Notes: generated by a model not told the origin, from the letters alone. Shown: positions 30,207-42,935, counted from the stretch's first letter. The stretch: 64,000 nucleotides of DNA from Blastococcus sp. CPCC 205250 (GCF_019799925.1 NZ_JABGCG010000011.1:62001-126000); one strand, 5' to 3'. Made by a program: numbers and translations.

Positions 30207-31771
30207 TGGCCCTCTCCGAGCTGGCCGGCGGCTTCGCCGACGCGCTGACCGTCACGAACCTGCTGTTCGCCCTGATCGGCGTGGTGCTCGGCACCGCGGT
30301 CGGCGTCCTCCCGGGCATCGGCCCGGCCATGACCGTCGCGCTGCTCCTGCCGGTCACCTACTCGCTGGAGCCCACCAGCGCGTTCATCATGTTCGCCGGC
30401 ATCTACTACGGCGGCATGTACGGCGGGTCGACGACGTCGATCCTGCTCAACACCCCGGGCGAGTCGAGCTCGATCATGACCGCGCTCGAGGGCAACAAGA
30501 TGGCCAAGTCCGGCCGGGGCGCCGCGGCGCTGGCCACCGCCGCCATCGGCTCCTTCGTCGCCGGCACCATCGCCACCCTGCTGCTGGCCCTCGTGGCCCC
30601 GACCGTCGTCGACCTGGCCATCGGCATCACGCCCGCCGACTACTTCGCGCTCGCCGTGCTCGCCTTCGTGGCGGTGGCGACCGTGCTGGGCTCCTCGCCG
30701 CTGCGCGGGCTGGCCTCGCTGGGGGTGGGCCTGTACCTCGGCCTGGTCGGCACCGACGTCCTCACGGGCCAGGAGCGGTTCACCCTCGGCATCCCGCAGC
30801 TGTCCGACGGCATCGACGTCGTCGTCGTGGCCGTCGCCCTGTTCGCGGTCGGAGAGGCCCTCTACGTCGCCTCCCGGCTGCGCCGGGGCCCCGTCCAGGT
30901 CATGCAGGCCTCGGGGCGCTACCTGACCCGCTCGGACCTGCGCCGGTCGGTCGGGCCCTGGCTGCGCGGGACGGCGTTCGGCTTCCCCCTCGGCGCGCTG
31001 CCGGCCGGCGGGGCCGAGATCCCCACGTTCCTGTCCTACGCCACCGAGCGGAAGCTGACCAAGCACCCCGAGGAGTTCGGCAAGGGCGCGATCGAGGGTG
31101 TCGCCGGCCCGGAGGCGGCCAACAACGCGGCCGCCGCCGGGGTGCTGGTGCCGCTGCTGACCCTCGGCCTGCCCACCTCCGCCACCGCGGCGATCATCCT
31201 GGCCGCGTTCCAGGGCTACGGGATCCAGCCCGGGCCGACCCTGCTCACCACCGAGTCCAGCCTGGTGTGGACGCTCATCGCCTCGCTGCTCATCGGCAAC
31301 CTGATGCTGCTGGTGCTCAACCTGCCGCTGGCCGGCGTCTGGGTGAAGCTGCTGCGGATCCCGCGCCCGTACCTGTACGCGGGCATCCTGATGTTCGCCT
31401 CGCTCGGTTCCTACGCCGTCAACGCCGATCCGCTGGACCTGGTGCTCCTGCTCGTGATCGGCCTGCTCGGCTTCGCGATGCGCCGGTTCGGCTGGCCCGT
31501 CGCCCCCGCCGTCATCGGGCTGATCCTCGGGCCCGTCGCTGAGACGAACCTCCGGCGCGCCCTGGCCATCGGCGACGGCGACCTCGGCGTCCTGGTGGAC
31601 ACCTGGTTCAGCCGGGTCCTGCTCGTCCTGGCGCTGCTGGCCCTCGTCGTGCCGATCGTGCTGCGCGCGGTCCGCGGCCGCCGGGCGACGCCGGAGGAAC
31701 TGCAGGAGGGGTCGGGGCTGCGCCACCGCGAGCCCGCCGCCGCGACGCACGAGGGACGGGGGGAGCAGTGA
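30206..31771 (+). CDS. tctA: Tripartite tricarboxylate transporter large permease
   Basis: TctA is the large membrane subunit, with about twelve helices in 521 residues. The conserved motif [21 protein letters not shown] lies near residue 33 and its repeat [22 protein letters not shown] near 305. [22 protein letters not shown] is another family signature. The ATG at 30206 shares an A with the tctB stop; a GTG 9 nt earlier is possible. The gene ends overlapping the universal stress gene by 4 nt. No TctDE two-component pair is near, so regulation is probably different from that of the enterobacterial system. Confidence 0.94.
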   Translation: MALSELAGGFADALTVTNLLFALIGVVLGTAVGVLPGIGPAMTVALLLPVTYSLEPTSAFIMFAGIYYGGMYGGSTTSILLNTPGESSSIMTALEGNKMAKSGRGAAALATAAIGSFVAGTIATLLLALVAPTVVDLAIGITPADYFALAVLAFVAVATVLGSSPLRGLASLGVGLYLGLVGTDVLTGQERFTLGIPQLSDGIDVVVVAVALFAVGEALYVASRLRRGPVQVMQASGRYLTRSDLRRSVGPWLRGTAFGFPLGALPAGGAEIPTFLSYATERKLTKHPEEFGKGAIEGVAGPEAANNAAAAGVLVPLLTLGLPTSATAAIILAAFQGYGIQPGPTLLTTESSLVWTLIASLLIGNLMLLVLNLPLAGVWVKLLRIPRPYLYAGILMFASLGSYAVNADPLDLVLLLVIGLLGFAMRRFGWPVAPAVIGLILGPVAETNLRRALAIGDGDLGVLVDTWFSRVLLVLALLALVVPIVLRAVRGRRATPEELQEGSGLRHREPAAATHEGRGEQ

Positions 31772-32208
31772 CCGGCCCCGACCGGGTCGTGGTGGTCGGC
31801 TACGTGCCGACGCCCCGGGGCGAGGCGGCCCTGGCCCACGGGATCGACGAGGCACGGCGGCGGGGCGCCCGGCTGGTCGTGGTCAACAGCTCGCTCGGGG
31901 ACGCGCTCGTCGACGAGGAGTACGTGCAGGGGGCCGCCGAGCGCCGGCTGCGCTCGGAGCTGACCGCCAGTGGCGTCCCCGCCGAGCTGCGCCAGCCGGT
32001 GGGCCGGGACGTCGCGGACGCCCTGGGTGCGGCGGCCGACGACACCGGCGCGGAGCTGGTGGTGATCGGGCTCCGCCGGCGCAGCCCCGTCGGCAAGCTG
32101 GTGACCGGCAGCGCCGCCCAGCGCGTCCTGCTCTCCGTCGACTGCCCCGTGCTCGCCGTCAAAGCGCCACCCGGGCGCGAGGAGGGCCCGCCGGCAGAGG
32201 GCTTGTGA
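31768..32208 (+). CDS. Universal stress protein family
   Basis: The 146-residue protein has the USP alpha/beta fold: [23 protein letters not shown] at the start and [35 protein letters not shown] at the end, where the Gly-rich loop binds nucleotide in ATP-type members. It overlaps tctA by a GTGA, so it is translated from the tct transcript. A stress protein attached to a carboxylate transporter suggests sensing or gating of uptake, but that is inference. The gene ends just before the CRP-like box at 32204. Confidence 0.88.
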   Translation: MTGPDRVVVVGYVPTPRGEAALAHGIDEARRRGARLVVVNSSLGDALVDEEYVQGAAERRLRSELTASGVPAELRQPVGRDVADALGAAADDTGAELVVIGLRRRSPVGKLVTGSAAQRVLLSVDCPVLAVKAPPGREEGPPAEGL

Positions 32209-32252
32209 GAGACGTCACGCCCGGCGTATGGTCCCCTGTGACCGACGTCACC
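32203..32252 (+). promoter_or_regulatory. Promoter with two CRP-like boxes
   Basis: Two sites match the mycobacterial/enteric CRP pattern TGTGA-N6-TCAC: 32204-32218 (spacer GAGACG) and 32237-32251 (spacer CCGACG), 33 bp apart. Between them TATGGT (32227-32232) fits a -10 element, with a -35-like TGTGAG at 32204-32209 and a 17-nt spacer. The first box would cover the -35 and the second the transcription start, so a CRP-family protein would probably repress. The downstream gene starts at 32285. Confidence 0.6.
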
Positions 32253-32284
32253 GGGGTACCCCTGTGCCCAGCGAGGAGAGCTCT

Positions 32285-32593
32285 GTGAGCGCACTCACGC
32301 CCGACTGCGACCCGGACATGAGCCACTGCGGGCAGCCGTGGCAGGGCAAGGGCAAGCCCGGTTCGGGCATCCTCTCCGCCGCCCTGCTCCTCGCCGTCCT
32401 CGGGCTCTCACTCCTGGTCGTGACCAAGGACGTGGTGGCCGACGCGTTCGACTTCGTCGCCGTCCCCGTGGCCCTGCTGGCCGCCGTGGCGCTCACCCGC
32501 CGCGCCGCCCGCCTGGTCGCCCGGGGCGCCTCCGCGGTCGCGGCCCACGTGCCCGCGGGCGTGGCCGTGCGGCGGTCCCAGCCGGTCGGCTGA
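32285..32593 (+). CDS. Small two-helix membrane protein of unknown function
   Basis: I do not recognise this 102-residue protein. The GTG at 32285 is preceded by GAGGAG. The N-terminal 28 residues are polar with two Cys and a His (TPDCDPDMSHCGQPWQGKGK), possibly a metal or redox site. Two hydrophobic segments follow (ILSAALLLAVLGLSLLVV and FDFVAVPVALLAAVALT), then an Arg-rich tail. The polar N-terminus would face one side with the basic tail in the cytoplasm. A longer frame from 32228 exists but lacks a ribosome binding site. A strong terminator follows. Confidence 0.75.
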   Translation: MSALTPDCDPDMSHCGQPWQGKGKPGSGILSAALLLAVLGLSLLVVTKDVVADAFDFVAVPVALLAAVALTRRAARLVARGASAVAAHVPAGVAVRRSQPVG

Positions 32594-32618
32594 CCGCCAC
32601 ACCAGCGCAGCACCGACC

Positions 32619-32650
32619 CGGGAGCGGGGCCCTGACGGGCCCCGCTCCCG
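32619..32650 (+). terminator. Perfect 14-bp hairpin terminator
   Basis: The arms 32619-32632 and 32637-32650 are perfect complements with a 4-nt TGAC loop, 25 nt after the small membrane protein gene. It insulates the uvrC operon downstream. Confidence 0.8.
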
Positions 32651-32745
32651 TCGTGCGTGCGCCCGGGCGGGGCCACCGCGGTCACCGGGTGGGGCAGGTG
32701 GGACGGAAGGGTCCGCCGCCGGCACGGCGTGTCACTCCCGCGACC

Positions 32746-32751
32746 TAGTGT
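32746..32751 (+). promoter_or_regulatory. Candidate -10 element of uvrC
   Basis: TAGTGT fits TANNNT and ends 7 nt before the ATG of uvrC. The intervening GGAGGGC would be too close to the start for normal ribosome binding, so the transcript is probably leaderless. Confidence 0.45.
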
Positions 32752-32758
32752 GGAGGGC

Positions 32759-34876
32759 ATGCCCGACCCGTCCACGTACCGCCCAGCGGTCGGCAGCATC
32801 CCCGAGACCCCGGGGGTCTACAGGTTCCGTGACCCGAACGGCCGGGTCATCTACGTCGGCAAGGCCAAGAGCCTCCGCCAGCGGTTGAACAGCTACTTCG
32901 CCGACGTGGCAGGCCTGCACCCGCGCACGCGGCAGATGGTCACCACCGCCTCCAGCGTGGAGTGGACCGTCGTCGGCACCGAGGTCGAGGCGCTCCAGCT
33001 CGAGTACAACTGGATCAAGGAGTTCGACCCGCGGTTCAACGTCCGCTACCGCGACGACAAGAGCTATCCCTCGCTAGCCGTGACCCTCAACGAGGAGTTC
33101 CCCCGGCTGCAGGTCATGCGCGGCCCGAAGCGCAAGGGCGTGCGGTACTTCGGCCCCTACGCCCACGCCTGGGCGATCCGGGAGACGCTCGACACGCTGA
33201 CCCGGGTCTTCCCGGCCCGCACCTGCTCCAACGGCGTCTTCACGCGGGCGGGCCAGATCGGCCGGCCCTGCCTGCTCGGGTACATCGGCAAGTGCGCCGC
33301 CCCGTGCGTCGGCCGGGTGAGCGCCGAGGAGCACCGGGGGATCGTCGAGGACTTCTGCGACTTCATGGCCGGCCGCACCGACGCCATGGTCAAGCGCCTC
33401 GAGCGCGAGATGGCCGAGGCCGCCGAGGCGATGGAGTACGAGAAGGCGGCCCGCCTGCGCGACGACCTCGGGGCGCTGAACCGGGCGATGGAGAAGCAGG
33501 CCGTCGTCCTCGGCGACGGCACCGACGCCGACGTGGTCGCCTTCGCCCAGGACGAGCTCGAGGCCGCCGTCCAGGTGTTCCACGTCCGCGGCGGGCGGGT
33601 CCGCGGCCAGCGCGGCTGGATCATCGACAAGGTCGAGGAGATCGGCACCGGCGAGCTCGTGGAGCAGTTCCTGCTGCAGGTCTACGGCGGGGTCGATGAG
33701 CAGACCGGCGTCAGCGAGGCCGGCGAGAGCGTGCCCAAGGAGGTGCTGGTCCCGGAGCTGCCGGCCGACGCCGACGTCTACGAGGAGCTGCTCAGCGAGC
33801 TGCGCGGCAGCCGGGTGAGCCTCCGGGTGCCCCAGCGCGGCGACAAGCGCTCGCTGCTGGAGACCGTGGAGCGCAACGCCAAGGAGGCGTTCGTCCGGCA
33901 CCGGGTCAAGCGCTCCAGCGACCTAACCGCCCGGTCGCTGGCGCTGTCGGAGCTGCAGGAGGCCCTGGAGCTGCCCGAGGCGCCGCTGCGCATCGAGTGC
34001 ATCGACGTCTCCCACGTGCAGGGCACCAACGTGGTGGCCTCCATGGTCGTGTTCGAGGACGGCCTGGCCAAGAAGTCCGACTACCGGCGCTTCGCCGTCA
34101 GCCACGGCACCGACGACACCGCCGCGATGGCCGAGGTCGTGCGGCGTCGCTTCGCCCGGCACCTCAAGGAGGAGGCCGACCGGCGCGACGAACAGGGCGT
34201 CGCGGCGGAGGAGGGGCGGCCGCGCCGCTTCGCCTACCCGCCGAACCTCCTCGTCGTCGACGGCGGTGCGCCCCAGGTCGCGGCGGCCGCGCGCTCGCTC
34301 GACGAGCTCGGGGTCGTCGACGTCGCCGTCTGCGGGCTGGCCAAGCGGATGGAGGAGGTGTGGCTGCCGGGGGAGTCCGACCCGGTGATCCTGCCGCGCA
34401 CCTCCGAGGCGCTGTACCTGCTGCAGCGGGTGCGCGACGAGGCCCACCGCTTCGCGATCACGTACCACCGGCAGAAGCGCTCGGCCAGCATGCTGGTCTC
34501 CCTCCTGGACGACGTCCCCGGCCTGGGCGACACCCGGCGAAAGGCGCTGATGAAGCAGTTCGGCTCACTGAAGCGGCTGCGGGCCGCCTCGCTCGAGGAG
34601 CTCATGGAGGTGCAGGGCATCGGCCGCCGGACGGCGGAGGCGGTGATGGCCGCGGTCGCCGAGAAGGCGGAGCCCGCGGAGGGAGCGGAGCCCGCGGAGG
34701 GAGCAGAGCCCGCGGGGGGAGCAGAGCCCGCGGAGGCCGGACCCGCGGAGGGAGCCGAGGCCGCCGAGCCGATCGAGTCGACCCTCGGCCCCGACGGCCC
34801 GGCCCGGCGGGGCACCCGGCAGACCGATGCCGGCGGCACCGCCGAGGTGGGCCGGGTGGCGGGGGTGGCGTCGTGA
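32759..34876 (+). CDS. uvrC: UvrABC excinuclease subunit C with extended repeat tail
   Basis: UvrC makes both incisions around a lesion held by UvrB. The 705-residue protein has the GIY-YIG nuclease at the N-terminus ([26 protein letters not shown], ending near residue 95), the UVR domain near 220 ([19 protein letters not shown]), the RNase H-like nuclease ([47 protein letters not shown]) and a helix-hairpin-helix pair ([32 protein letters not shown]). After residue 635 an atypical Glu/Pro/Ala-rich tail of about 70 residues is encoded partly by tandem 18-bp repeats. The stop overlaps rapZ by 4 nt. Confidence 0.96.
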   Translation: MPDPSTYRPAVGSIPETPGVYRFRDPNGRVIYVGKAKSLRQRLNSYFADVAGLHPRTRQMVTTASSVEWTVVGTEVEALQLEYNWIKEFDPRFNVRYRDDKSYPSLAVTLNEEFPRLQVMRGPKRKGVRYFGPYAHAWAIRETLDTLTRVFPARTCSNGVFTRAGQIGRPCLLGYIGKCAAPCVGRVSAEEHRGIVEDFCDFMAGRTDAMVKRLEREMAEAAEAMEYEKAARLRDDLGALNRAMEKQAVVLGDGTDADVVAFAQDELEAAVQVFHVRGGRVRGQRGWIIDKVEEIGTGELVEQFLLQVYGGVDEQTGVSEAGESVPKEVLVPELPADADVYEELLSELRGSRVSLRVPQRGDKRSLLETVERNAKEAFVRHRVKRSSDLTARSLALSELQEALELPEAPLRIECIDVSHVQGTNVVASMVVFEDGLAKKSDYRRFAVSHGTDDTAAMAEVVRRRFARHLKEEADRRDEQGVAAEEGRPRRFAYPPNLLVVDGGAPQVAAAARSLDELGVVDVAVCGLAKRMEEVWLPGESDPVILPRTSEALYLLQRVRDEAHRFAITYHRQKRSASMLVSLLDDVPGLGDTRRKALMKQFGSLKRLRAASLEELMEVQGIGRRTAEAVMAAVAEKAEPAEGAEPAEGAEPAGGAEPAEAGPAEGAEAAEPIESTLGPDGPARRGTRQTDAGGTAEVGRVAGVAS
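34667..34738 (+). repeat. Four 18-bp tandem repeats in the uvrC tail
   Basis: Units at 34667, 34685, 34703 and 34721 are near-identical (base pattern GCGGAGCCCGCGGAGGGA) and encode repeated AEPAEG. Degenerate copies continue to about 34770. Such repeats expand and contract by slippage; the encoded stretch is likely disordered. Confidence 0.85.
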
Positions 34877-35808
34877 CGTATCCCCCCGAGGGTGGCGTGG
34901 GGCCGCAGCGCGACGTCGCGCCGCCGGCCGACCCGGCCAGCACCGAGACCGCGCCGCTGGACGTCGTCGTCGTCACCGGGCTCTCCGGGGCGGGCAAGAA
35001 CACCGCCGGCCGGGTCCTGGAGGACCTGGGCTTCTACGTCGTCGACAACCTGCCCCCGGCCCTGCTGCAGCCCATGGTGGAGCTGGGCGCGCGCGGTGAC
35101 CTGCGCCGGTTCGCCGCGGTCGTCGACGTGCGCAGCCGGGCCTTCTCCAGCGACCTGCAGGAGTCGATCCGGGCGCTGGCCTCGGCCGGGCACCGGCCGC
35201 GCGTCCTGTACGTGCACGCCCGCGACGAGGTGCTGGTCCGCCGCTACGAGTCCAACCGCCGGGAGCACCCGCTCCAGGGCAGCGGGCGGCTCATCGACGG
35301 CATCGCCGCGGAGCGGACGCTGCTCACCGGCATCGCCGGCGACGCCGACCTGTGGGTCGACACCAGCGACCTCAACGTCCACCAGCTGCGCGCCACCCTG
35401 GAGAACGCGTTCGCCCGCGAGGGGCAGGCGCCGCCGCTGACCGCGACCGTGCTGAGCTTCGGCTTCAAGTACGGCCTGCCGCTGGACGCCGACCTGGTCG
35501 TCGACGCGCGGTTCCTCCCGAACCCGCACTGGGTGCCCGAGCTGCGGTCGCACACCGGCCAGGACCCGGACGTGCGCGACTACGTGCTGGGCCAGGACGC
35601 CGCCGCGCCGTTCCTCGACCGGTACCTCGACGTGCTGCGGCTGCTGATCCCCGGCTACCGCCGGGAGGGCAAGCGCTACCTGACCCTCGCCGTGGGCTGC
35701 ACCGGCGGGAAGCACCGCAGCGTCGCGATCGCCGAGGAGTTCGCCCGCCGGCTCGTCGCCGACGGGGTCCAGGCCGTGGCCCAGCACCGCGACCTGGGGC
35801 GCGAGTAG
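34873..35808 (+). CDS. rapZ: RapZ family nucleotide-binding protein
   Basis: RapZ/YvcJ family proteins bind nucleotides; the E. coli member is an RNase adapter for amino-sugar control, while in Gram-positives the role is less clear. The GTG at 34873 overlaps uvrC; 311 residues follow. The P-loop is G36-LSGAG-K42-N43-T, with Asn where Walker A normally has Ser or Thr. The C-terminal RNA-binding-type region is intact: [37 protein letters not shown] and [21 protein letters not shown]. The uvrC-rapZ-yvcK-whiA order is conserved in many Gram-positives. The stop shares a base with the yvcK start. Confidence 0.94.
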   Translation: MTYPPEGGVGPQRDVAPPADPASTETAPLDVVVVTGLSGAGKNTAGRVLEDLGFYVVDNLPPALLQPMVELGARGDLRRFAAVVDVRSRAFSSDLQESIRALASAGHRPRVLYVHARDEVLVRRYESNRREHPLQGSGRLIDGIAAERTLLTGIAGDADLWVDTSDLNVHQLRATLENAFAREGQAPPLTATVLSFGFKYGLPLDADLVVDARFLPNPHWVPELRSHTGQDPDVRDYVLGQDAAAPFLDRYLDVLRLLIPGYRREGKRYLTLAVGCTGGKHRSVAIAEEFARRLVADGVQAVAQHRDLGRE

Positions 35809-36782
35809 TGGGCGGCCCGGACGGCGTCGTGCCGCCGGCGGGGCCCCGCGTCGTCGCCTTCGGCGGGGGCCACGGGCTCGCCGCCGCCCTCGGCGCCTGG
35901 CGGCGGCTGACCTCGGAGCTGACCGCGGTGGTGACCGTCGCCGACGACGGCGGCTCGTCGGGCCGCATCCGCCGCGAGATGCCCGTGCTGCCCCCGGGGG
36001 ACCTCCGGATGGCCCTGGCGGCGCTGGCCGGGGACGACGACCGCCGCACCGAGATGACCGCGCTGCTGCAGCACCGCCTCGGCGGCACCGGCGTCCTCGC
36101 CGGGCACCCGGTGGGCAACCTCGTGCTGACCGGCCTGGTGGAGCTGCACGGCGGCGACACCGTCCGGGCCCTGGACACCCTGTGCGAGCTGCTGGGCGCC
36201 TGCGGCCGGGTGCTGCCCATGGCCGACGTCCCGCTGGACCTCGTCGCCCGGGTGGAGACCGTCGACCCCGACGACCCCGCGCGCACCCGCACCATCCGCG
36301 GGCAGGTGGCGATCGCCTCCACGCCCGGGCGGGTGCGGGAGATCCTCGTCTCCCCGGCCGACCCCCCGGTGCACCCGGCGGTGCTCGACGCGATCGCCGC
36401 CGCGGACGTCATCTCGCTGGGCCCCGGCTCCTGGTACACCTCGGTGCTGCCGCACCTGCTGGTGCCGAGACTGCGGGCCGCCCTGGCCGCCAGCCCGGCC
36501 CGCGTGGTGGTGGTGCTCAACCTCGAGCCGCAGCCGGGTGAGACGGACGGGTTCTCGCCGGAGGAGCACCTGCGCGTGCTGCAGGGCCATCTGGACGGAG
36601 TGGCGCTGCACACGGTGATCGCCGATGTCGACTCGGTGGTTGACCGCTGTGGTCTGCTGTCTGCGGTCCGCGACTGCGGTGCTGAGCTCGTGCTGGCCCC
36701 GGTGGCCGAGCCGGGGGGCGTGCCCCGGCACGACCCCGGCCGCCTCGCGGCGGCGCTCACCGACGTCGTCGGGGCGGGCTGA
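35808..36782 (+). CDS. yvcK: YvcK/CofD-like protein (GlmR-type)
   Basis: The 324-residue protein is homologous to B. subtilis YvcK/GlmR, needed for cell envelope and carbon flow on gluconeogenic sources and reported to bind UDP-GlcNAc. The CofD-like Rossmann core is seen as VVAFGGGHGLAAALGAWRR, VTVADDGGSSGRIRREM and PPGDLRMALAALAG, with GPGSWYTSVLPHLLVPRLRAAL and LNLEPQPGETDGF later. The GTG at 35808 shares a base with the rapZ stop, so both are coupled. A further 224 nt separate it from whiA. Confidence 0.94.
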   Translation: MGGPDGVVPPAGPRVVAFGGGHGLAAALGAWRRLTSELTAVVTVADDGGSSGRIRREMPVLPPGDLRMALAALAGDDDRRTEMTALLQHRLGGTGVLAGHPVGNLVLTGLVELHGGDTVRALDTLCELLGACGRVLPMADVPLDLVARVETVDPDDPARTRTIRGQVAIASTPGRVREILVSPADPPVHPAVLDAIAAADVISLGPGSWYTSVLPHLLVPRLRAALAASPARVVVVLNLEPQPGETDGFSPEEHLRVLQGHLDGVALHTVIADVDSVVDRCGLLSAVRDCGAELVLAPVAEPGGVPRHDPGRLAAALTDVVGAG

Positions 36783-37006
36783 CGGTTGGCGGTCGTGGAC
36801 CGGTTACCGGGAGGATCGCGTACCGGGACGGACCGCTCCGTACGGAGGCGGACGGACGAGGGGGAGGGGACGCCGCACATGGCGCCTGACAGGGCAGCGA
36901 CCCGAGGGGTGTGCACGGCGTCCCCCGCACTGCTGGGGGAGGACGAGGTGGGGATGACCCCTGGGGGAACGGACGGTCGGGCAGTGACCGGGCGGGGGTG
37001 GACGAC

Positions 37007-37987
37007 ATGGCGATGACGGCGATGGTCAAGGACGAGCTGTCCCGGGTGGAGTGCTCACGGACCTCCGAGCGCAAGGCCGAGGTGACCGCGCTGCTGCGGT
37101 TCTCCGGGGGCCTGCACATCGTGGGCGGCCGGGTGGTCATCGAGGCCGAGCTCGACACCGGCTCGGTCGCGCGCCGGCTGCGCCGCGACATCAGCGAGGT
37201 CTACGGCTACACCAGCGGGGTCAGCGTGCTGGCCGGCGGCAACATCCGCCGCGGCGTGCGTTACCTGGTGCGGATCGCCAAGCACGGGGAGGGGCTGGCG
37301 CGGCAGACCGGACTGGTCGACCAGCGCGGCCGCCCCGTCCGCGGCCTGCCGCCGTCGGTGGTCTCCGGCGGCATCGGGGACGCCGAGGCCGCCTGGCGGG
37401 GCGCCTTCCTCGCGCACGGGTCGCTCACCGAGCCCGGCCGGTCGTCCTCGCTCGAGGTGACCTGCCCCGGGCCGGAGGCGGCCATGGCGCTCGTGGGGGC
37501 CGCCCGCCGGCTGGGCATCGCGGCCAAGGCCCGGGAGGTGCGCGGCGCCGACCGGGTCGTCGTCCGCGACGGCGACGCGATCAGTGCGCTGCTCACCCGC
37601 ATGGGCGCCCACGACGCCGTCATGGCCTGGGAGGAGCGGCGCATGCGCCGCGAGGTCCGGGCCACCGCGAACCGGCTGGCCAACTTCGACGACGCCAACC
37701 TGCGCCGCTCGGCGCGGGCGGCGGTCGCGGCCAGCGCCCGCGTCGAGCGGGCGCTGGAGATCCTCGGCACCGAGGCGCCCGAGCACCTGCTCGTCGCCGG
37801 CCGGCTGCGCCTGGAGTACGGGCAGGCCTCGCTGGAGGAGCTGGGTCAGCGGGCCGACCCGCCGATGACCAAGGACGCCGTCGCCGGTCGTATAAGGCGT
37901 CTCCTCGCCATGGCCGACAAGCGGGCCAAGGACCTCGGCATCCCGGACACGGAGTCCGTCGTCACCGACGACATGCTCACCCAGTAG
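37007..37987 (+). CDS. whiA: WhiA sporulation/cell division transcription factor
   Basis: WhiA is a LAGLIDADG-derived DNA-binding protein that, with WhiB, controls sporulation septation in Streptomyces. The protein of 326 residues begins [26 protein letters not shown], the conserved start; an in-frame GTG lies 9 nt upstream and an unsupported frame continues further. The N-terminal domain contains [15 protein letters not shown] and the middle [23 protein letters not shown]. The C-terminal HTH has [32 protein letters not shown]. The 224-nt leader 36783-37006 contains no recognisable element beyond GC-rich sequence. A poly-C tract lies right after the stop. Confidence 0.96.
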   Translation: MAMTAMVKDELSRVECSRTSERKAEVTALLRFSGGLHIVGGRVVIEAELDTGSVARRLRRDISEVYGYTSGVSVLAGGNIRRGVRYLVRIAKHGEGLARQTGLVDQRGRPVRGLPPSVVSGGIGDAEAAWRGAFLAHGSLTEPGRSSSLEVTCPGPEAAMALVGAARRLGIAAKAREVRGADRVVVRDGDAISALLTRMGAHDAVMAWEERRMRREVRATANRLANFDDANLRRSARAAVAASARVERALEILGTEAPEHLLVAGRLRLEYGQASLEELGQRADPPMTKDAVAGRIRRLLAMADKRAKDLGIPDTESVVTDDMLTQ

Positions 37988-37995
37988 CGGCTGCT

Positions 37996-38014
37996 CCCCC
38001 CCCCCCCCCCCCCC
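37996..38014 (+). repeat. 19-nt poly-C tract
   Basis: Nineteen consecutive C residues lie 8 nt after the whiA stop and 92 nt before the GGDEF gene, immediately followed by GAC and six G. CCCCCC-GAC-GGGGGG can form a small hairpin. The tract is intergenic. Its length is uncertain because such runs are poorly resolved by sequencing. Confidence 0.85.
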
Positions 38015-38106
38015 GACGGGGGGAGGTGGGTGCAGTCCGGGCGCCCGCGCGTCGATGTCCCGGTCAGTGGCGGGGCACCCAGCGCCCGCCGGCCGAGAGG
38101 ACCGGG

Positions 38107-40849
<2,743 letters not shown>

Positions 40850-40852
40850 GTG

Positions 40853-42058
40853 ATGCGCTCCCTCGACGACCTCCTGGCCGAGGGCGTCTCGGGCCGGCGC
40901 GTGCTCGTGCGCGCCGACCTGAACGTCCCCCTGGACAAGCAGACCCGCGAGATCACCGACGACGGCCGGATCCGCGCGAGCCTGCCGACCGTCCAGGCGC
41001 TGCGCGACGGCGGCGCCCGCGTCGTCCTGGCCGCCCACCTGGGCCGGCCCAAGGGCGCCCCGGACCCGCAGTTCTCCCTGGCCCCCGTCGCCGCGCGGCT
41101 CGGCGAGCTGCTCGGCGCCGAGGTGCCGCTGGCCGCGGACGTGGCCGGGGACGACGCCCGCGCCCGGGCCGCCGCCCTCGGTGACGGCGACGTGCTGCTG
41201 CTGGAGAACGTCCGCTTCGAGGCGGCCGAGACGTCGAAGGACGACGCCGAGCGCGGGGAGCTGGCCGACCGGCTGGCCGCCCTGGCCGACGTCTACGTCG
41301 ACGACGCCTTCGGCGCGGTGCACCGTAGGCACGCGTCGGTGTACGACGTCGCGCTGCGGCTGCCGCACGTCGCGGGCCGGCTCGTGGCCCAGGAGCTCGA
41401 GGTCCTCACCCGGCTGACCACCGACCCGGCCCGGCCGTACGTGGTCGTGCTCGGTGGCTCCAAGGTCAGCGACAAGCTGGCCGTGATCGAGGCGCTGCTG
41501 CCCCGGGTCGACCGGCTGCTGGTCGGCGGCGGGATGTGCTTCACGTTCCTCGCCGCCCAGGGCCACGGCGTGGGCAGCTCGCTGCTCGAGGCCGACCAGG
41601 TCGACACCTGCCGCCGGCTGCTGGCCGAGGCGGGGGACCGGATCGTGCTGCCCGTCGACGTCGTCGCCGCCTCGGCGTTCAGCGCCGACGCCGAGACCTC
41701 GGTCGTGGACGTCGACGCGATCCCCGACGACCGGATGGGCCTGGACGTCGGCCCGCGGACCGTCAAGGTCTTCGGGCGCGAGCTCGGGGGTGCGCGCACG
41801 GTGTTCTGGAACGGCCCGATGGGCGTCTTCGAGCTGGCGCCCTTCCAGGCCGGGACCCGCGGGGTCGCCACGGCTGTCGCCGCGGTCGACGGGCTGTCGG
41901 TCGTCGGGGGCGGCGACTCCGCCGCCGCCGTCCGCACGCTGGGGCTGGACGAGGCCGCGTACGGGCACATCAGCACCGGCGGCGGCGCGTCGCTGGAGTA
42001 CCTCGAGGGCCGGGAGCTCCCGGGCCTCGCGGTGCTGACCGAGGGCGGGGCCGCCTGA
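40853..42058 (+). CDS. pgk: Phosphoglycerate kinase
   Basis: PGK transfers phosphate from 1,3-bisphosphoglycerate to ADP. The 401-residue protein shows the substrate-binding [12 protein letters not shown] near residue 18, HLGRPKG near 63, the ATP-lobe [16 protein letters not shown] near 199 and the late motif [23 protein letters not shown] near 348 and [13 protein letters not shown] close the fold. ATG 40853 is chosen; a GTG directly before it (40850) is also possible. The stop shares one base with tpiA, giving translational coupling. Confidence 0.97.
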   Translation: MRSLDDLLAEGVSGRRVLVRADLNVPLDKQTREITDDGRIRASLPTVQALRDGGARVVLAAHLGRPKGAPDPQFSLAPVAARLGELLGAEVPLAADVAGDDARARAAALGDGDVLLLENVRFEAAETSKDDAERGELADRLAALADVYVDDAFGAVHRRHASVYDVALRLPHVAGRLVAQELEVLTRLTTDPARPYVVVLGGSKVSDKLAVIEALLPRVDRLLVGGGMCFTFLAAQGHGVGSSLLEADQVDTCRRLLAEAGDRIVLPVDVVAASAFSADAETSVVDVDAIPDDRMGLDVGPRTVKVFGRELGGARTVFWNGPMGVFELAPFQAGTRGVATAVAAVDGLSVVGGGDSAAAVRTLGLDEAAYGHISTGGGASLEYLEGRELPGLAVLTEGGAA

Positions 42059-42903
42059 TGGCCCGCACGCCCGCCCCCGCGCCCCGGCAGGGGCGCCGGC
42101 CGCTGATCGCCGGCAACTGGAAGATGCACATGACGCACCTGGAGGCCATCGGCCTGGTGCAGAAGCTCGCGTTCTCCCTCAAGGAGCCGCAGCTGCAGGC
42201 CGCCGAGGTCGTCGTGGTGCCGCCGTTCACGGCCCTGCGCAGCGTCCAGACGCTGGTCACCGGCGACAAGCTCGGCATCGGCTACGGCGCGCAGGACCTG
42301 TCCCTGCACGACTCCGGCGCCTACACCGGCGAGGTGAGCGGGGCGATGCTCGCCGCGCTGGCCTGCACGTACGTCGTCGTCGGGCACTCCGAGCGGCGCG
42401 CGCTGCACCGTGAGGACGACGCCGTCGTCGCCGGCAAGGTGCAGGCGGCCCAGCGGCACGGCCTGGTGCCGATCCTGTGCGTCGGGGAGGGCCTGGAGGT
42501 CCGCCGCGCCGGCGAGCACGTCGCGCACTGCACCGCCCAGCTCGACGCGGCCCTCGAGGGGCTGACCGCCGAGCAGGTGCAGCAGGTGGTGGGCGGCGGG
42601 GGTGCCGGGTCCGGCGGCGGGATCGTGCTCGCCTACGAGCCGGTGTGGGCGATCGGCACCGGCGAGGTGGCCACCCCGGACGACGCCCAGGAGGTCTGCG
42701 GCGCACTCCGGTCCCGGCTCGCCGAGCGTTTCGGCCCGGAGACGGGCGCCGTCGTCCGTATCCTCTACGGCGGGTCGGTGAAGGCCGCGAACACGGCCGG
42801 GATCCTGGCCGGGCCGGACGTCGACGGTGCACTCGTCGGTGGCGCCAGCCTGGACGCCGACGAGTTCGCGCAGATCTGTCGGATCGCCGCCGACGGGAGC
42901 TGA
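42058..42903 (+). CDS. tpiA: Triosephosphate isomerase
   Basis: TIM interconverts dihydroxyacetone phosphate and glyceraldehyde 3-phosphate. The 281-residue protein has the substrate Lys in AGNWKMHM near residue 22, the electrophile His in VVGHSERR near 108, the catalytic Glu in [20 protein letters not shown] near 192 and phosphate-loop [14 protein letters not shown] near 242. The N-terminus of about 13 Ala/Pro/Arg residues is longer than usual. Start ATG 42058 overlaps the pgk stop by one base. A lone lipoprotein gene, not secG, follows directly. Confidence 0.96.
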   Translation: MARTPAPAPRQGRRPLIAGNWKMHMTHLEAIGLVQKLAFSLKEPQLQAAEVVVVPPFTALRSVQTLVTGDKLGIGYGAQDLSLHDSGAYTGEVSGAMLAALACTYVVVGHSERRALHREDDAVVAGKVQAAQRHGLVPILCVGEGLEVRRAGEHVAHCTAQLDAALEGLTAEQVQQVVGGGGAGSGGGIVLAYEPVWAIGTGEVATPDDAQEVCGALRSRLAERFGPETGAVVRILYGGSVKAANTAGILAGPDVDGALVGGASLDADEFAQICRIAADGS

Positions 42904-42935
42904 CCGCTCCCGCTCGGGGCCGGGGGAGCGGGTAC

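Noticed and set aside
34667-34738. CRISPR-like array
   Set aside because: The repeats are 18 bp without spacers, in frame within uvrC; they are a coding tandem repeat.
36786-37016. Small frame in the whiA leader
   Set aside because: No ribosome binding site, poor composition and overlap with the whiA start; not supported as a gene.
37996-38014. Poly-C tract as a proven phase-variation switch
   Set aside because: It lies outside coding sequence and its true length is uncertain, so only a weak possibility is stated as a finding.
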